A stretch of DNA of 64,000 nucleotides from Rotaria sp. Silwood1. Lineage: Eukaryota > Rotifera > Eurotatoria > Philodinida > Philodinidae. Below are positions 1 through 11,227 of the stretch, piece after piece; the stretch's first letter is position 1, and every line of letters begins with the position of its first letter. The translations under genes were made by a program, and so were the position numbers. The notes below the pieces were generated by a model. The model worked only from the letters and a program-made list of their open reading frames with translations, had not been told where the DNA came from and ran no database searches. The stretch covers positions 139,624-203,623 of the forward strand of contig CAJNOP010000203.1 of the NCBI GenBank assembly GCA_905250075.1, read 5' to 3'.

Positions 1-332
1 CAGGTACAAAAAAAAGTGATCTTTTAGCATCATCAAAAATCGGTCGCACAGACTTTCCATTTTTTTTTGAAAACAAAAGGTACACAATTAAAATAAACTA
101 TACTATGTAGGTTGTAGAGCTTTTCACGCTGTATCTTCTAGTATGTTTTTTGAATACAACTCACTAAGTTATAAGAAAATGAAATACAAAACACAACCGC
201 TCATTGTGGCTCAGGCATATTCTCAGATATGAAACAGGTGGTGAAACGGTGTAAATCTCCTTCTCCTTTAGTGTATATCAAATATTTGTCATTTCTCGGT
301 TAATATGAGCAGTCATCCTAGTTTGCAATGTT
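1..332. other. AT-rich non-coding stretch
   Basis: I see no gene, RNA or clear repeat in this stretch. It ends at the inverted-repeat element that begins near 333. Confidence 0.5.
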
Positions 333-769
333 GAACATTGCGGAATCAGATCCGCCTTCGGAATCAGTTTCATCCAATTTCGGGAAATTGATCATCATTC
401 AGCATAAGAGATCTATTCGACATCGATCGAGTTCCACCAATTTCCGGAATTCCGGAATCAGAAGGAATTCCCAGGAACTCTGAGTAATTCCACCGCGACT
501 CAATTTCCGGAATTACTTACTTATCCTAGGAATTAATCTTCAACCACACCACCATGCGAGAGGGTGAGGACGAAAAGTAATTCTGGTGTGAAATTCCGGG
601 AATTGAGTCGAGACGGAATTAGTTGGAATTCCGGAATTAGAAGAAATTCCGTTTCGACACAATTCCCAGAATTTCGGAAATTAACGGAACTCGATCGATA
701 TCGATTAGGCCTGTTCTGTGAAATCATGATCGAGCTCCCGGAATTGGACGGAATTGATCCGCAATGTTC
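333..769. repeat. Inverted-repeat element filled with GGAATTCC motifs
   Basis: The ends are inverted copies of GAACATTGCGGA (left 333-344, right 758-769). The interior is a dense, irregular swarm of GGAATT / AATTCCGG words in both orientations rather than a regular tandem repeat. Reading frames here are by-products of the motif. No transposase is present, so this would be a non-autonomous element. I did not find a convincing target-site duplication. Confidence 0.5.
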
Positions 770-777
770 CCATGTCG

Positions 778-1187
778 GTCAAACCGCCGGTTGACCGTGC
801 TTCGCCAGCTAAATTTTTTCGCGTATCACAGCGCGTGAATATTTTTAAACTCTTACAAAATCATTAGAAATATGTTGAAATAGTCGCCTCTTATATGTGC
901 AAACGCGCTAAATCCGCCGGTACCAGTCACATCTGCTATATTTCTTTGGTTTTCGAGTTTAGGTTTTTATTAAAGATGGCGCTATAAGAATAGTTATTCG
1001 CGAGATAACTTAACCAATACAAAAATCATTAGCGCCATCTGATAGGATTTTACGGTTGCGTAGTTATGTAGACTTTTTTTGAGTTGCAATCGAGTTTTTC
1101 AAGACTAAAAATATTAATTTCGAAGGAAAATTATAAAAGAAATCGATAAACGAACAAGAACCACTTCGAACCGGCGGTTTTCTTATG
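778..1187. repeat. Foldback element with AAACCGCCGGTT ends
   Basis: The motif AAACCGCCGGTT near 781 is mirrored by AACCGGCGGTTT near 1170. An inner pair, GATGGCGCTA (about 975) and TAGCGCCATC (about 1030), makes the central part able to fold back. No coding sequence is visible. It directly abuts the GGAATTCC element, and a terminus-like GTTCAACATCGCGGAAT follows near 1233. Confidence 0.4.
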
Positions 1188-1259
1188 GACCGCCGGTAAT
1201 CGACGGTTTTGATGAAAAACTGACGACATTGGTTCAACATCGCGGAATAGGATACATTC

Positions 1260-3364
1260 TTGTTAATATTTATTTTTATATAAGACTCTTATATTTCTCA
1301 ATCTAAAATAATTCATTGTGCATTTTGATATTGTTCCTTCCTTCTTTTCCTTCGCATTTATAAAATAGCTATTAAAGAAGTTTTTAACTTTTCTTTTCAT
1401 CGTCAAAATTGACTTGTAATCACTTCAAATTGAAGCTAATATACAATTTGATTACACTTTTATATCAATGCAAGTAAATATGTGACAAGTTGAAAGTATA
1501 CATAATCATATATAGGATAAAATATGAACATATAATGGACCATGTCTTTGCTCTCTCTTTCTTGGTCGATGTTTGTCATTAGTATTTGTTTGAGTATTTA
1601 ACCATTAAAATCAACAGAATCTAGAATAAGTTCGTTTCTTTTCTCTTCTAATTTTTCTTAAGTCGTTTTTATTAAGATTTTTACCAAGTATGTACCTTGT
1701 CATGTTATCATTTCAACTATATTGAACATCACATGAATCTTTTTGTAGAAGTCACATAAAATCTCGAAGAAAATAGTAAGTGTTAGTTTGAAGTGGAAGT
1801 TTTCTGGCTTTTCCTTCTCTAGGCCCCAATTAAAGGCACTAATCACTCCCTAGGCCCTAGCAACCGTGGTAAGAGGAATCCAAAAGTTTTTGGATATGTT
1901 TCTATAGCAACAAGAAATGGCGCGTAAGTAGTATCAGTGCTTACATCATTCTGAAACTCTGTAGATTCTAACTATTTAGTCTAAATAGTGCAGTTCTGGG
2001 CTTTTCATACAGCAAAAGGACCTTACTATAGATTTTAATCAATAGAAGGATTGTCTTCTTGATCTAGAAGAGTTTGATTCGGACGAACAAAGAAAAATCT
2101 GAATTGATTGTGTTCTAATTTCTGGCAAAACTCAGTAGTATATGCAAAAGCTAGCCGTTAGGAAGAATAGTATGAGGGATACCTTTCTGAACGATAAAAT
2201 CAATGCCTATTGTGGGCTAATATAGGAGTTGAGTTGATGACACGAGAAGTGGGATTACACTTGCCGCATTTTATAACATACATCATAGATATGCTATCAT
2301 TACGAGAAAAGAAGCTATGAACTGTAGATGTATCTGATAACACAAATAAGTTTTTACACTCTAACGCTACTAAATGAATCAAATAAATTGGCATAAAAGT
2401 AATTATAAATATAAACATTTTCGGAATGATAAATTATCAGAGCGCATCTATCAACAATGAAAACTGTTATGATCTTGAATTATTCATATATTTGAAATTT
2501 TTTCCAAATAAATTATTTTAAAAGCTCTGACAATGTATCAACAATTTATAGCAGCTAGGGTTTGTGAGTTCCACAGTGTGGACCCAGAAGAGGCTCCAAT
2601 GAGAAGTTTGTTTTTCTTTCATCTATGCTCCGAACATATGCCTCATAGCCCGCAGTGCTTCTTGGATCTGTTCGCCTAAAGATAAGTTCCGACAAAGCTA
2701 TCCCTGATTCGAGTTCAAGTCACCGAGACTTATCGGATAGTCTAAGCTTTACCTCAAGAGCATATTCTGTAATTGAGAAATTTCTTTATGCATCATAGGT
2801 ATGATTACGATGGCTGTGTCTCATAGAAGTCTTTTTCTTTTCTTCGGTTATCATCATAGACATCTATAAACCGTTTTTAGAATCTGATAGAACTCGTCGA
2901 GTTATACTTGAAACAAACAAAAGTGAAATAGGAACATTGTCCTGAGCGAGCCAGTCCTAAAAAATGGAAGCTGGATCTGGTGTGCCATACGTTGATTCAG
3001 AGGAAAATGCAAAACAATGTCAAGCATAATTTCCTCTATACATCGGTGTTTTTATTTTTTCAATACAGTCCATTTCAATTTATCCATGCGAAGCGTTTTG
3101 AGTAGCCGATAGTTTAACTTCGAAGTAATTGTAAACACGGAATAAAAATCGTTATGATGAGCATCAAATATTCTATTCAATTTTTACTGTGGAACTTTGC
3201 ACGTATGATCCGTCAAAGTACGATCCACAAATACTAATCAAAAGTAACGTCACCTCACTTGCATGCTATTAGGCAGAGGACTATATACTGTAGTATTATT
3301 CATGAAAAATAGATTTTAGGAAACTTGATTTTTCAGAGTCAAGAAAGAGCAGTGGCTCATGCAA
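1260..3364. other. AT-rich stretch without recognisable gene
   Basis: About 2.1 kb with only short, composition-type open frames on both strands. I see no domain motif, RNA gene or clear repeat. Confidence 0.45.
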
Positions 3365-3473
3365 GGGGGAAACAGCTGATTAGGAGTCCGATAATCACTC
3401 CTAATCACTCCTAATCATCCCTAATCACTCCTAATCATCCTTACTCAACCCTAATCAATAATCAGCTCTTTCC
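3365..3473. repeat. Decamer minisatellite (CTAATCACTC) in a short inverted-repeat element
   Basis: Tandem CTAATCACTC/CTAATCATCC decamers are bounded by GGGAAACAGCTGATTA on the left and a matching TAATCAGCTctttCC on the right. The same array and the same TAATCAGCTGTTTCCC end recur at 6180-6377 and near 6080, so this is a dispersed family. Confidence 0.6.
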
Positions 3474-3475
3474 TA

Positions 3476-3712
3476 TTGGAAGGAGAGCATGACGACGATG
3501 ATATTGACGAGAAACAGCTGAAAATAATTAAAACGAATTTCCACGCTTTAAATATCAAAGAAATCGTACCGGTTGACCAAGAGATATCATATTTTAAGAT
3601 CAAAATTAATGATACGGACAAGTTCTTACACGAATCCACTGCCTGTTACCTTCTAACAAAAGATAATAGCAGTTTATCTGCTGATCGATTGTCCAGAGTT
3701 ATTCAGACATAA
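3476..3712 (+). pseudogene. Gene fragment, acidic ~78-codon ORF, unknown
   Basis: The frame runs from the minisatellite element to a TAA and has normal-looking composition: an acidic start (EHDDDDIDEKQLK) and a tail with FLHESTACYLLTKDN and SSLSADRLSRV. There is no in-frame ATG at the start, so this is probably an internal or terminal piece of a larger protein. It is cut off on the left by the CTAATCACTC element and stops 12 bp before the CCCAGGTC element at 3725. I do not recognise the family. Confidence 0.35.
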
Positions 3713-3724
3713 AAAAAATGAATT

Positions 3725-5469
3725 CCCAGGTCGATATATCAGATATTAAGATACATATACGTTCTTGACCGATCATATAAGATGTTAGAGTAAGATCAGA
3801 TATGATCAGAGAAGATCATACGCAAAACTGTACGAAAAAACGCGGTTCATGCAATCTTACATCAAGAATGACTATAAGTTACGTATAAGATCCAACAATA
3901 TGATCATATATGTTCAAACACGTTGTTATAGTACGATTAGTCCGCATTTTGTCGCATTTTTGCATTAAACTAGTTGTATACGGAGGTGTCTTTATTAAAA
4001 TTAAGATATAGAAATTTTCACCTATTTATTGCTCGAAGTCTATCTCGTGAGATAGTCAAAACAAAGAAAAAATCGTCTATACTAAAAATATAGAAAGATT
4101 CACATAGCCATACTTTGAAGCCTATCTACTGAGATAGGCAAAACAGTGAATAAACGTCTATACTAAAAATATAGAAATATTCACTCATCTATATTTCGAA
4201 GTCTACTTTCTGAGATACTTAAAACAAAAAAATAAGTAAATTTCTACACTAATATAGTTATATGTGTATGTCATAGTATTTTTGTCGGTTTGACTATCGA
4301 GCGGGGTAGACTTGATGGCATAGGTAGCTGAAAATTTCTGTAACTTAAGTATAGAAGTTTATTTATTTTGTTGACTTTTGGAGTAGTTGTACTTGAATAT
4401 ATAATCGGTCAAATATTTGTATAACTGTGATTTTAAGTGTATTCACTCTCTGACTATTTGAATTTATAGAGATGGAAATATGTCAAAATAATAATTTGAC
4501 TTCTGTATTAAAGACATAGAAATATTGATTATATTCGATTTTTGTAGTACTAATCGAGTTTCGAGAAAAACGTCCTTAGTTCTATTGCAACTCGTTAGAT
4601 GTTTTTTGTCTTCGATGAAGCTGCGTAGAAAAACAAGTACGTGTAGCTGAAAAGCATTTTACTAATTCTAATATTTGCAAAGATTAGTCCTTTGAAGAAA
4701 CTTTTCTATTATATCTGTATTCGTTCATGACTAGACTAATTTGCGTTTGAGTTTCCTCATAAAAAAAACAACATGCCAGATCATACAGGATCAGCCTAGA
4801 TCAGATAAGATCGGCGTTATCGTCTACTATGTTTGTTTGTTCATGAATCTTATTTGATCTGATAAGAACCGACATGAATCAGTGAGTTGGTTCTTGTATG
4901 ATTCTTAACTCTCGGATCATGCAAGATTTTTGCTAAAGATCCAGGTTGAAAAAGCTGACGTCAGATCGTACCCGATCTTATAAAGATCTTGTAATCTGGA
5001 CGAAATCTTACAAGAACCTGACAAAAAATCGTCGTCTCTGCAATCTTGCATCAGATCATGCCACATTTTCTTTCAAGATCTTACGTTCACTTTATTTTCA
5101 CTATCAAATTTTAGTGATATTTTAAGGATATATTAGTTTAAATGAAATATTACAGTAACATTTCACTACATAACAGAATCTTGCAAAAATCTTTTAGTAC
5201 GACTTAGTGTAAGAAATCAGAGACGACGATTTTTCGTACGATTTCGTCTGATCTTATTAGATCAGATATGATCAGACGTACGATTCTTATAAGATCTTGC
5301 CATCTGATTTTTTGACCTGGGCGACTTTCATTCAAAATCTGATGAAATCTTGCAGATAAGTAACGCATGTATACTTGTACGATTTTTCATCGAGATCCTA
5401 CGAAAAATCTTGTATGCGTAAGATCTTGTCGGATCTGGTCTGATCTTACGTCAGACTTTTTGACCTGGG
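3725..5469. mobile_element. CCCAGGTC-ended TIR element with AGATC motif swarm (copy 1)
   Basis: The ends are CCCAGGTCGA on the left and TTGACCTGGG on the right, flanked by AATT on both sides (3721-3724 and 5470-5473), which fits a 4-bp target duplication. There is no coding capacity. The interior is mostly degenerate AGATC / GATCTTA words. It also holds three ~80-bp tandem units (starting near 4008, 4088 and 4168, each with TATAGAAA...TTCAC) and an inverted pair AAAAATCGTCGTCTCTG (about 5024) / CAGAGACGACGATTTTT (about 5219). Internal near-copies of the terminus occur at about 4943 (GATCCAGGTTGA) and 5316 (TTGACCTGGGC). A second element with the same ends is at 39860-41783. Confidence 0.65.
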
Positions 5470-5473
5470 AATT

Positions 5474-5735
5474 ATTTTCTCTTTTGTATACAATTTGTCT
5501 TCATATATGAAATACATTAGTTTCTTCGCGGCCTTTCTTTCTTCTTCTCCTTCTGCAAACATGGAGAACGCGGAAAAAAGTTAGAAAAGACTTAAGGCAA
5601 GCTTGTTAGAAGCTCTAGTGTAGACAACGGTTTGCAATGGCGCCACATGGTTTAAACTTACCGAAACTAACTCCCTTATACGTGTGCCAAGCAGGTAAAG
5701 AGCTACAGGTACCTCAAATCATGGAGGAAAGCTAT
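5474..5735. other. Non-coding spacer
   Basis: Nothing recognisable in this short stretch. Confidence 0.4.
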
Positions 5736-6043
5736 CGTATGTAAAAAAATTTCCCTAAAAATTCACAAAAAATTCGATTTTTGATAAATTTTAATCATAC
5801 CATTTTAATCGTTAATTTACAGAAATAATCATTAAAAAATGATTACTTAACCGATTATTTCTTTACTTCTGATTATAATCGATTATTCACTTAGTTTCAA
5901 ATCGATTATAATCAGAAGTAAAGAAATAATCGATTTAGTAATCATTTTTTAATGATTATTTCTGTATAAATTAACAATTAAAATCGTATGATTAGAATCG
6001 ATTAAAAATCGGATTTTTTGTTTTTTTTTGGCATTTTTTTACG
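5736..6043. repeat. Long near-perfect hairpin (inverted repeat)
   Basis: Two arms of roughly 140-150 bp (about 5736-5892 and 5903-6043) are near-reverse-complements around a short centre near 5897. Landmarks are AATCATTAAAAAATGATTAC on the left and its mirror on the right, and GTAAAAAAAT / ATTTTTTTACG at the outer ends. The arms are rich in AATCGATT words. No coding sequence is seen. It is joined directly to the decamer array that follows. Confidence 0.7.
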
Positions 6044-6049
6044 TGGGTA

Positions 6050-6377
6050 ATCAATTCCCTAATCATCCCTAATCAATAATCAGCTGTTTCCCTCTTGAAA
6101 TTAACGATTAAAATAGTATGATTATAATCGACTAAAAATCGGACTCTTTGTGATTTTTGAGGCATTGTTTCACATGAGTCATCATCTCCCTAATCGCTCC
6201 TAATCACCCCTAATCACTCCTAATCACTCCCTAATCACTCCTANNNNNNNNNNATCACTCCTAATCACCCCTAATCACTCCTAATCACCCCTAATCACTC
6301 ATAATCACCCCCTAATCACTCCTAACCATCCCTAATCACTCCTAATCACTCCTAATCAATAATCAGCTGTTTTCCCT
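6050..6377. repeat. CTAATCACTC decamer array with TAATCAGCTGTTTCCC ends
   Basis: Tandem 10-mers CTAATCACTC / CTAATCACCC run from about 6180 to 6360, interrupted by a 10-base assembly gap at 6244-6253. Two copies of the terminal sequence AATCAATAATCAGCTGTTT (near 6080 and 6357) show at least two members of the family joined together. Confidence 0.75.
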
Positions 6378-6713
6378 TGGGCTCATGCTTCTTAGCACCT
6401 TATTAATGAAGAAACCACTTAGTCTGATGCACACATATATTCAATATAATTTCACTAGACACACATTTCAAGTTGAGAGATATGAGAGACAAATATTCGT
6501 TACAATGAGCATTTCATTATTGATTGGTAACACTCAAGAAAAAGCAAAGATTCAATGTGTTGAATCGGTATATTTTTAATTTAAATACTCCACCATATTG
6601 ACATCAATCTCTGTATGTGCAAGAATCATTTCACAATGCTAAATATTGGATGTTCTTGTTAGTTGAAAACCATAAGAATATATGGTGCTACTTGGTCTAC
6701 AATCAATAATAGC
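6378..6713. other. Non-coding spacer
   Basis: Only short composition-type frames are present. No recognisable feature. Confidence 0.4.
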
Positions 6714-6715
6714 TA

Positions 6716-7243
6716 CTCAGGGCTGACCAAAAGTTCTGATCACGGTGTTTAAAGGGCCTTGTCGGATAAGATAATCTATTCAGAAAGGGATAACCAAATA
6801 AACAATGTTGTAGAGCTTTTTGCAGTACGTCGAATGGTATATAGTAAATCCTATTTTGATTAGACTTTGAAGGAACTAGAGTCAATTTACTGATAGACGC
6901 CTATACACCCACACTCACACGCCTCCATACTCACACCGACAAGATGACCGGAAATGCTACTTATATGAGATTGTAGCTCGTCAAAAACTACAAAATTGTA
7001 TGTGAGAAAACATATTTTACAAATACTTGGGACTAATATCAAGGGTGTGGGTGTGTAGTCGTCTACCAGTAAATTTACTCTAGTTTCTTCAAAGTTTTAT
7101 CAAAACAGGATTTACTATATACCATTCGACGTGCTGTAAAAAGCTCTACAACATGGTATATTTGCTTATCCCTTTCTGAATAGATCATCTTATCAGACAA
7201 GGTCCTTTAAATACCGTGATCAGAACGTTTGATCAGCCCTAAG
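6716..7243. mobile_element. Foldback MITE, TA target duplication, telomere-like core
   Basis: Arms of about 190 bp are inverted. They start CTCAGGGCTGACCAAAAGTT on the left and end in the mirror of CTTAGGGCTGATCAAACGTT on the right, flanked by TA (6714-6715, 7244-7245) as in Tc1/mariner-derived MITEs. The inner part carries oppositely oriented telomere-like tracts: ACACCCACACTCACACG near 6904 and GGGTGTGGGTGTGTAG near 7044. There is no coding capacity, so any transposase would act in trans. Confidence 0.75.
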
Positions 7244-7446
7244 TAAACCCTCCAAAAAATCAATATGAATTCAGGATCTTTTCTTTTAGGCTTTCGATCA
7301 CCAGAATGTATTGAAACAGCATTTATACTAGGTTTTGCATGATCTTACTGTAAGACAGAAATAACACAAAGAAACCATGTAGAGTTCAATCAGGTAGGGT
7401 GCAGCAAATCCCATATCGCCTGCGTAAAGAGTGTAAATTTTCGGTT

Positions 7447-7708
7447 TGAAAACTCCCCAAATCTAGCCAAATCTTTTTATCAATTATAACCAGTTTTATT
7501 CGCTTTACTTGATATTAATATTTTACATACCACCCTTAAAAAGAGAACTGCTTAGATTTGACAAACATGTGACAGTTTTCACCAAGTCCTACCAAATCAC
7601 AGCAGTTCTCTTGTTAGATTTGATGTGTAAAATACTAGTATGAAGTACAGCGAATAAAACTTGTTATAATTGACAGAAAGATTCGGTCGGATTTGGGTGG
7701 TTTTTAGA
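7447..7708. repeat. Foldback inverted repeat
   Basis: Left arm about 7447-7530 (contains CAATTATAACCAGTTTTATT) and right arm about 7625-7708 (contains AATAAAACTTGTTATAATTG) are reverse complements with scattered mismatches. The upstream TAGGGTGCAGCAAATC (about 7395) resembles the terminus of the ATTTGG element at 10601. Confidence 0.6.
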
Positions 7709-7709
7709 C

Positions 7710-8351
7710 CAAAAGATTACAATCTTTATGCAGGTACTATAGAATTAGCTGCACTATACAATATCGCCGCACTTTTTAAATTTTTTTCGTCATCAAAAAG
7801 GCATTATAAAAGGCGAATATTTCGTATGGAACTTAATACGGACTACACGATCAGTTTTGAGCATCATGGCATAGTCGAGAAGAATATAAACTTTAAAAAA
7901 TTCGATTAGGAATTCGTCATATAAAGTAATGTCACAATGCGTAGCAGAGACTGCGAACTCTTATCTATGAATATTACATCGTGAATCATCACAAGAACAA
8001 TGAGGAAGTGAGCAATAACACTTTTGCAGGTGTGAAAAGTCAATACAAGAGTGACTCGAGACGATGTTATGTGTACTTAAAGGAGATGTTTTTTCTCTTC
8101 GTGTTTCTCGATACTGAAAGGTTAAACAACTCTGACTTTCGTATACTTCAGACCTACATCGACTTTTTTATTCATCTTTGGTAAAAGACTTTAGATTTTC
8201 CATCACAGGTGATCATCTAAGAAAAAGTCATCGTTCTCGGGAGATTCACAAGCTTTGGGGAAAATTAAAGAATTTTCAATCATTCAACTTGACGACTTAC
8301 ATTGTTTTTAGATAAAATCTATCAACGGGAAGATTACAGTGCAGGAAATTT
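7710..8351. other. Upstream region of the multicopper oxidase
   Basis: Short frames at 7670-7909 and 7981-8184 show no recognisable family. The stretch probably contains the promoter and 5' UTR of the oxidase, but I could not single out a convincing TATA box. Confidence 0.35.
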
Positions 8352-10169
8352 ATGTTTTTGTTAATTTTTTCTTTGGTCTTTCTTGTACACTATTCGTTGG
8401 CGGTGCAATGTGTTTCAATGAAATCGACTGTCCGATCATATAACTGGACAGTGTACTATACAAAAGGAAGTCCTGATGGTTTCTCTCGAAAGATGATCAT
8501 TATCAGCGACAACAATATTAATAATTCACTTATTCATTATCCAGGTCCAATCATCGATGTGATGAAAGATGACACGATTGATTTATACCTACAAAACGAT
8601 TTGTCAACGGAGAGTATTTCTCTTCATTGGCATGGAATCCATCAAAAAGAGAGTCAATGGATGGATGGTGTGCAGCAGGTCACTCAATTTCCTATTTTAC
8701 CTAAACAGAAATTTCACTATAAATTCAAAGCTGACAAAGTCGGTACTCACTGGTATCACTCGCACACTGGTGGACAATACACTGATGGTCTGCTCGGGAT
8801 GTTGATTGTAAGAGATCCATGTGATCCCTACAGGAATCTGTTTGAATATAATATGATCCTTAGTGAATGGTATCATAATGATGTTATTGATACGTTTGAT
8901 ATTTTCATGCACTACAAAAATAAAAGTTATAATCCGTTTGCCCCTTTTATGTCCGGTTTGGTTAATGGTAAAGGACGTTTTAATTGTACATCCGAACAAA
9001 TGAACAAAAGCCTCTGCATTGCGAATAATTCACTCGAACGGTTCCACGTTAAGTCGAACATGACATATCGATTTCGTATTGTCTCGGCTGCATCTCAGTT
9101 CGCTTATAGTTTATCTATTGATCAGCATAATCTAACTATAGTGGCGATGGATGGGGTCTATGTAAATAACTACACAGTCCAAGAAATGTACATCGATATT
9201 GGTCAACGCTATGATGTTCTTGTCCATATGAGTCAGCCAATTGACCTGTATTGGATTCGAATCAATGCTACTAATAACCGAGACGAAATAGGTTCACAGT
9301 TTCATGCTATCTTACAATATGAAGGTGCAAGCGATACGGATCCTGTTTCTGTCTACACAAATCCTATCTTCATTCTTGATGATTCTACTCCACTCAAACC
9401 GAATAACTATAATAATAATTCTCTTGTTATACCATTGAAACCGCCGCGTTTCAACATCAGTCAAGCCGTTATCTTCAACGTCTCATGTAATGAGCCTGTT
9501 TTGAGTGAATGCTATATTAATCAAGTACGGTTCCGTATGTCAAAGACACCTACACTCTACTCGTTGTACAAGAATGAGCCAAGTGAAAGTGGAATAATTG
9601 AAGTAAACCAATACGATAAATTGATAATCATAATTAATAATTTCGCACCAGTTAGTCATCCTCTCCATTTTCATGGACATGATTTTTACATTTTAGCTAC
9701 TGGAAGCGACACTAATTCTCCTCAAAACTTCAATCGGGAAATGGATGAAGAGAAATTGAACTTTGATGATCCACCAATTAGAGACACTTTTAAAGTACCG
9801 AAATTTTCTTGGGTAGTCCTCGGAATTATTGCGAACAACCCTGGAAGTTGGCTTTTCCATTGTCACATTACTTTTGATATGGAAGCCATATATTATTCAC
9901 TTGCCTATACAACGTATATGTCACTTATTACAAATATTCAAATAAAACTGATGTTGGTTAATTTTTGAATAGACTCTGGGATGGCACGTATCATTAATGT
10001 CAAGGGCTATATTCCTAAGATTCCGGACGATTATCCTATGACAGCCGACTACAAGCAGTTTGTTTCGTCGCTCTCATCAACTGATCGAATCGACTTAAAG
10101 ATGTGTCTTGTTCTCATTGTTTTCAGCTCGGTACAGGTGCTAACAAACATTTTTCTAGTTAATGCTTGA
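8352..10169 (+). pseudogene. Secreted multicopper oxidase (laccase-like), with in-frame stop and altered T1 ligand
   Basis: Multicopper oxidases oxidise phenols or metals at a type-1 copper and reduce oxygen at a trinuclear centre. A hydrophobic N-terminal signal peptide (about residues 1-18) predicts export. Four copper motifs are visible in order: HWHGIH (H92, H94), HWYHSH (H133, H136, H138), HPLHFHGH (H436, H439, H441) and HCHI (H503, C504, H505). In the family HCHIxxH supplies the second T1 histidine; here that codon (9876-9878) is GAT, Asp509. The frame ends with TGA at 9966-9968, but the same frame continues for 66 more codons to a second TGA at 10167-10169, with a hydrophobic tail (residues after DLK) that could be a membrane or GPI anchor signal. 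A polyadenylation signal follows only the second stop. The body is intact and has several N-glycosylation sequons. It may be a recently damaged gene, or the stop may be a sequence error. Fungal or other foreign origin is possible but not shown. Confidence 0.85.
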
Positions 10170-10175
10170 TATCTG

Positions 10176-10181
10176 AATAAA
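10176..10181 (+). promoter_or_regulatory. Polyadenylation signal AATAAA
   Basis: AATAAA lies 6 bp after the downstream stop of the oxidase frame. This suggests that the mRNA originally included the sequence beyond the internal TGA. Confidence 0.6.
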
Positions 10182-10598
10182 CTTCAATGATAATTTGAAA
10201 AATTGCGTTGTTATAGTTAGAAAGAATGAAAGTTCATTATTGTCCTAATCAAAAGCTGCCTAACTCGAGTTCGAATGTAAACAAAGCCTCAAATTCAAAA
10301 GATGAATTCCAAAATAAATGAAATAAAAATCAAGCAAATATGTTTCTCTGGCAAAAGTTTAAAGAAATTTGTATCACGCATGTCTTACAATTCAAAAAGC
10401 GCCGTCCTATAGCTGTGACAGGACAACAAACGATAAATTCGATCTGAGCTATAATTTCGATGTAAATAATACTGATAGTGTAAAAATCGAGGCTTCATTT
10501 GTTTTAATTCTATTAACCAAAAGTGTCATATTGAATATCTACCCTTATGTGAGCGCTGTAGCCTGTATAACTGATAATTTATACCAGTGTCGCGGTGT
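10182..10598. other. Non-coding spacer
   Basis: An 83-codon frame at 10369-10620 has no recognisable motif and runs into the next repeat element, so I do not call it a gene. Confidence 0.35.
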
Positions 10599-10600
10599 TA

Positions 10601-11173
10601 GGGTTGCAGCAAATCTCTAAAACGTGTGGGATTTGGGGCCAAATCTTTGAGATTTGGATTTGGCTTCTGAAATTTGGGATTTGGTCTAGCTTTGGTTCTA
10701 GATTTGAATCTCATTTGAATTTGGATTGCAACTATCGTTTGGATCCGGTTTGGACTTATCACTAAGAATTTTAACTATATTTAGATTTGAAATTGGGGAT
10801 ATGGATTTGGATTTGGGTCAAAGAGTTGCATTTGGAGTTGGAATTTAGTTTCAATCTAACATGATTCTAACTTTTGATTTATGGTAGAATGAAACCAAAT
10901 CCGAACACCAAATCCAAATCTTAACCCTAATCCAAACCCGAATCTTAAGCACTCAAATCTACAACCAAATCCAAATCCTAAGTCCAAATCTGTGCCAAAT
11001 CCAAGCTGCTTCCTATCAATTTTAAAGACTTTCGATTCTTTTCATTCTTTTGGCACTTTATCTTACAGTGTTTTATCGAATTTGGGTAATTTCAGACCAA
11101 ATCCAAACCCCAGTCTAAATTAAACACAAATCTTTCTAGACAAAATGCCAAAGGTTTGGATTTGTTGCATTCC
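10601..11173. mobile_element. TIR element built of GATTTGG / CCAAATC motifs
   Basis: The ends GGGTTGCAGCAAATC (left) and the mirror of GGAATGCAACAAATC (right) are flanked by TA (10599-10600, 11174-11175). The left half is crowded with GATTTGG words and the right half with CCAAATC words, so the whole block can fold back. No coding sequence is present. It resembles the other motif-swarm elements in the window in design but uses a different word. Confidence 0.65.
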
Positions 11174-11210
11174 TACCCGATGTGAAGACGCAATCCCCTC
11201 CTCCCTCTCG

Positions 11211-11227
11211 CCCCCCCCCCCCCCCCC
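11211..11227. repeat. Poly-C run (17 C)
   Basis: A homopolymer run of 17 C on the plus strand, 38 bp after the GATTTGG element. Its length may be unreliable in the assembly. Confidence 0.8.

Noticed and set aside
9914..9972. 59-nt intron (GTATATG...TTGAATAG) that would remove the TGA in the oxidase
   Set aside because: The length is not a multiple of three and joining these sites shifts into a stop (LWDGTYH-stop). Nearby alternative GT/AG pairs also fail.
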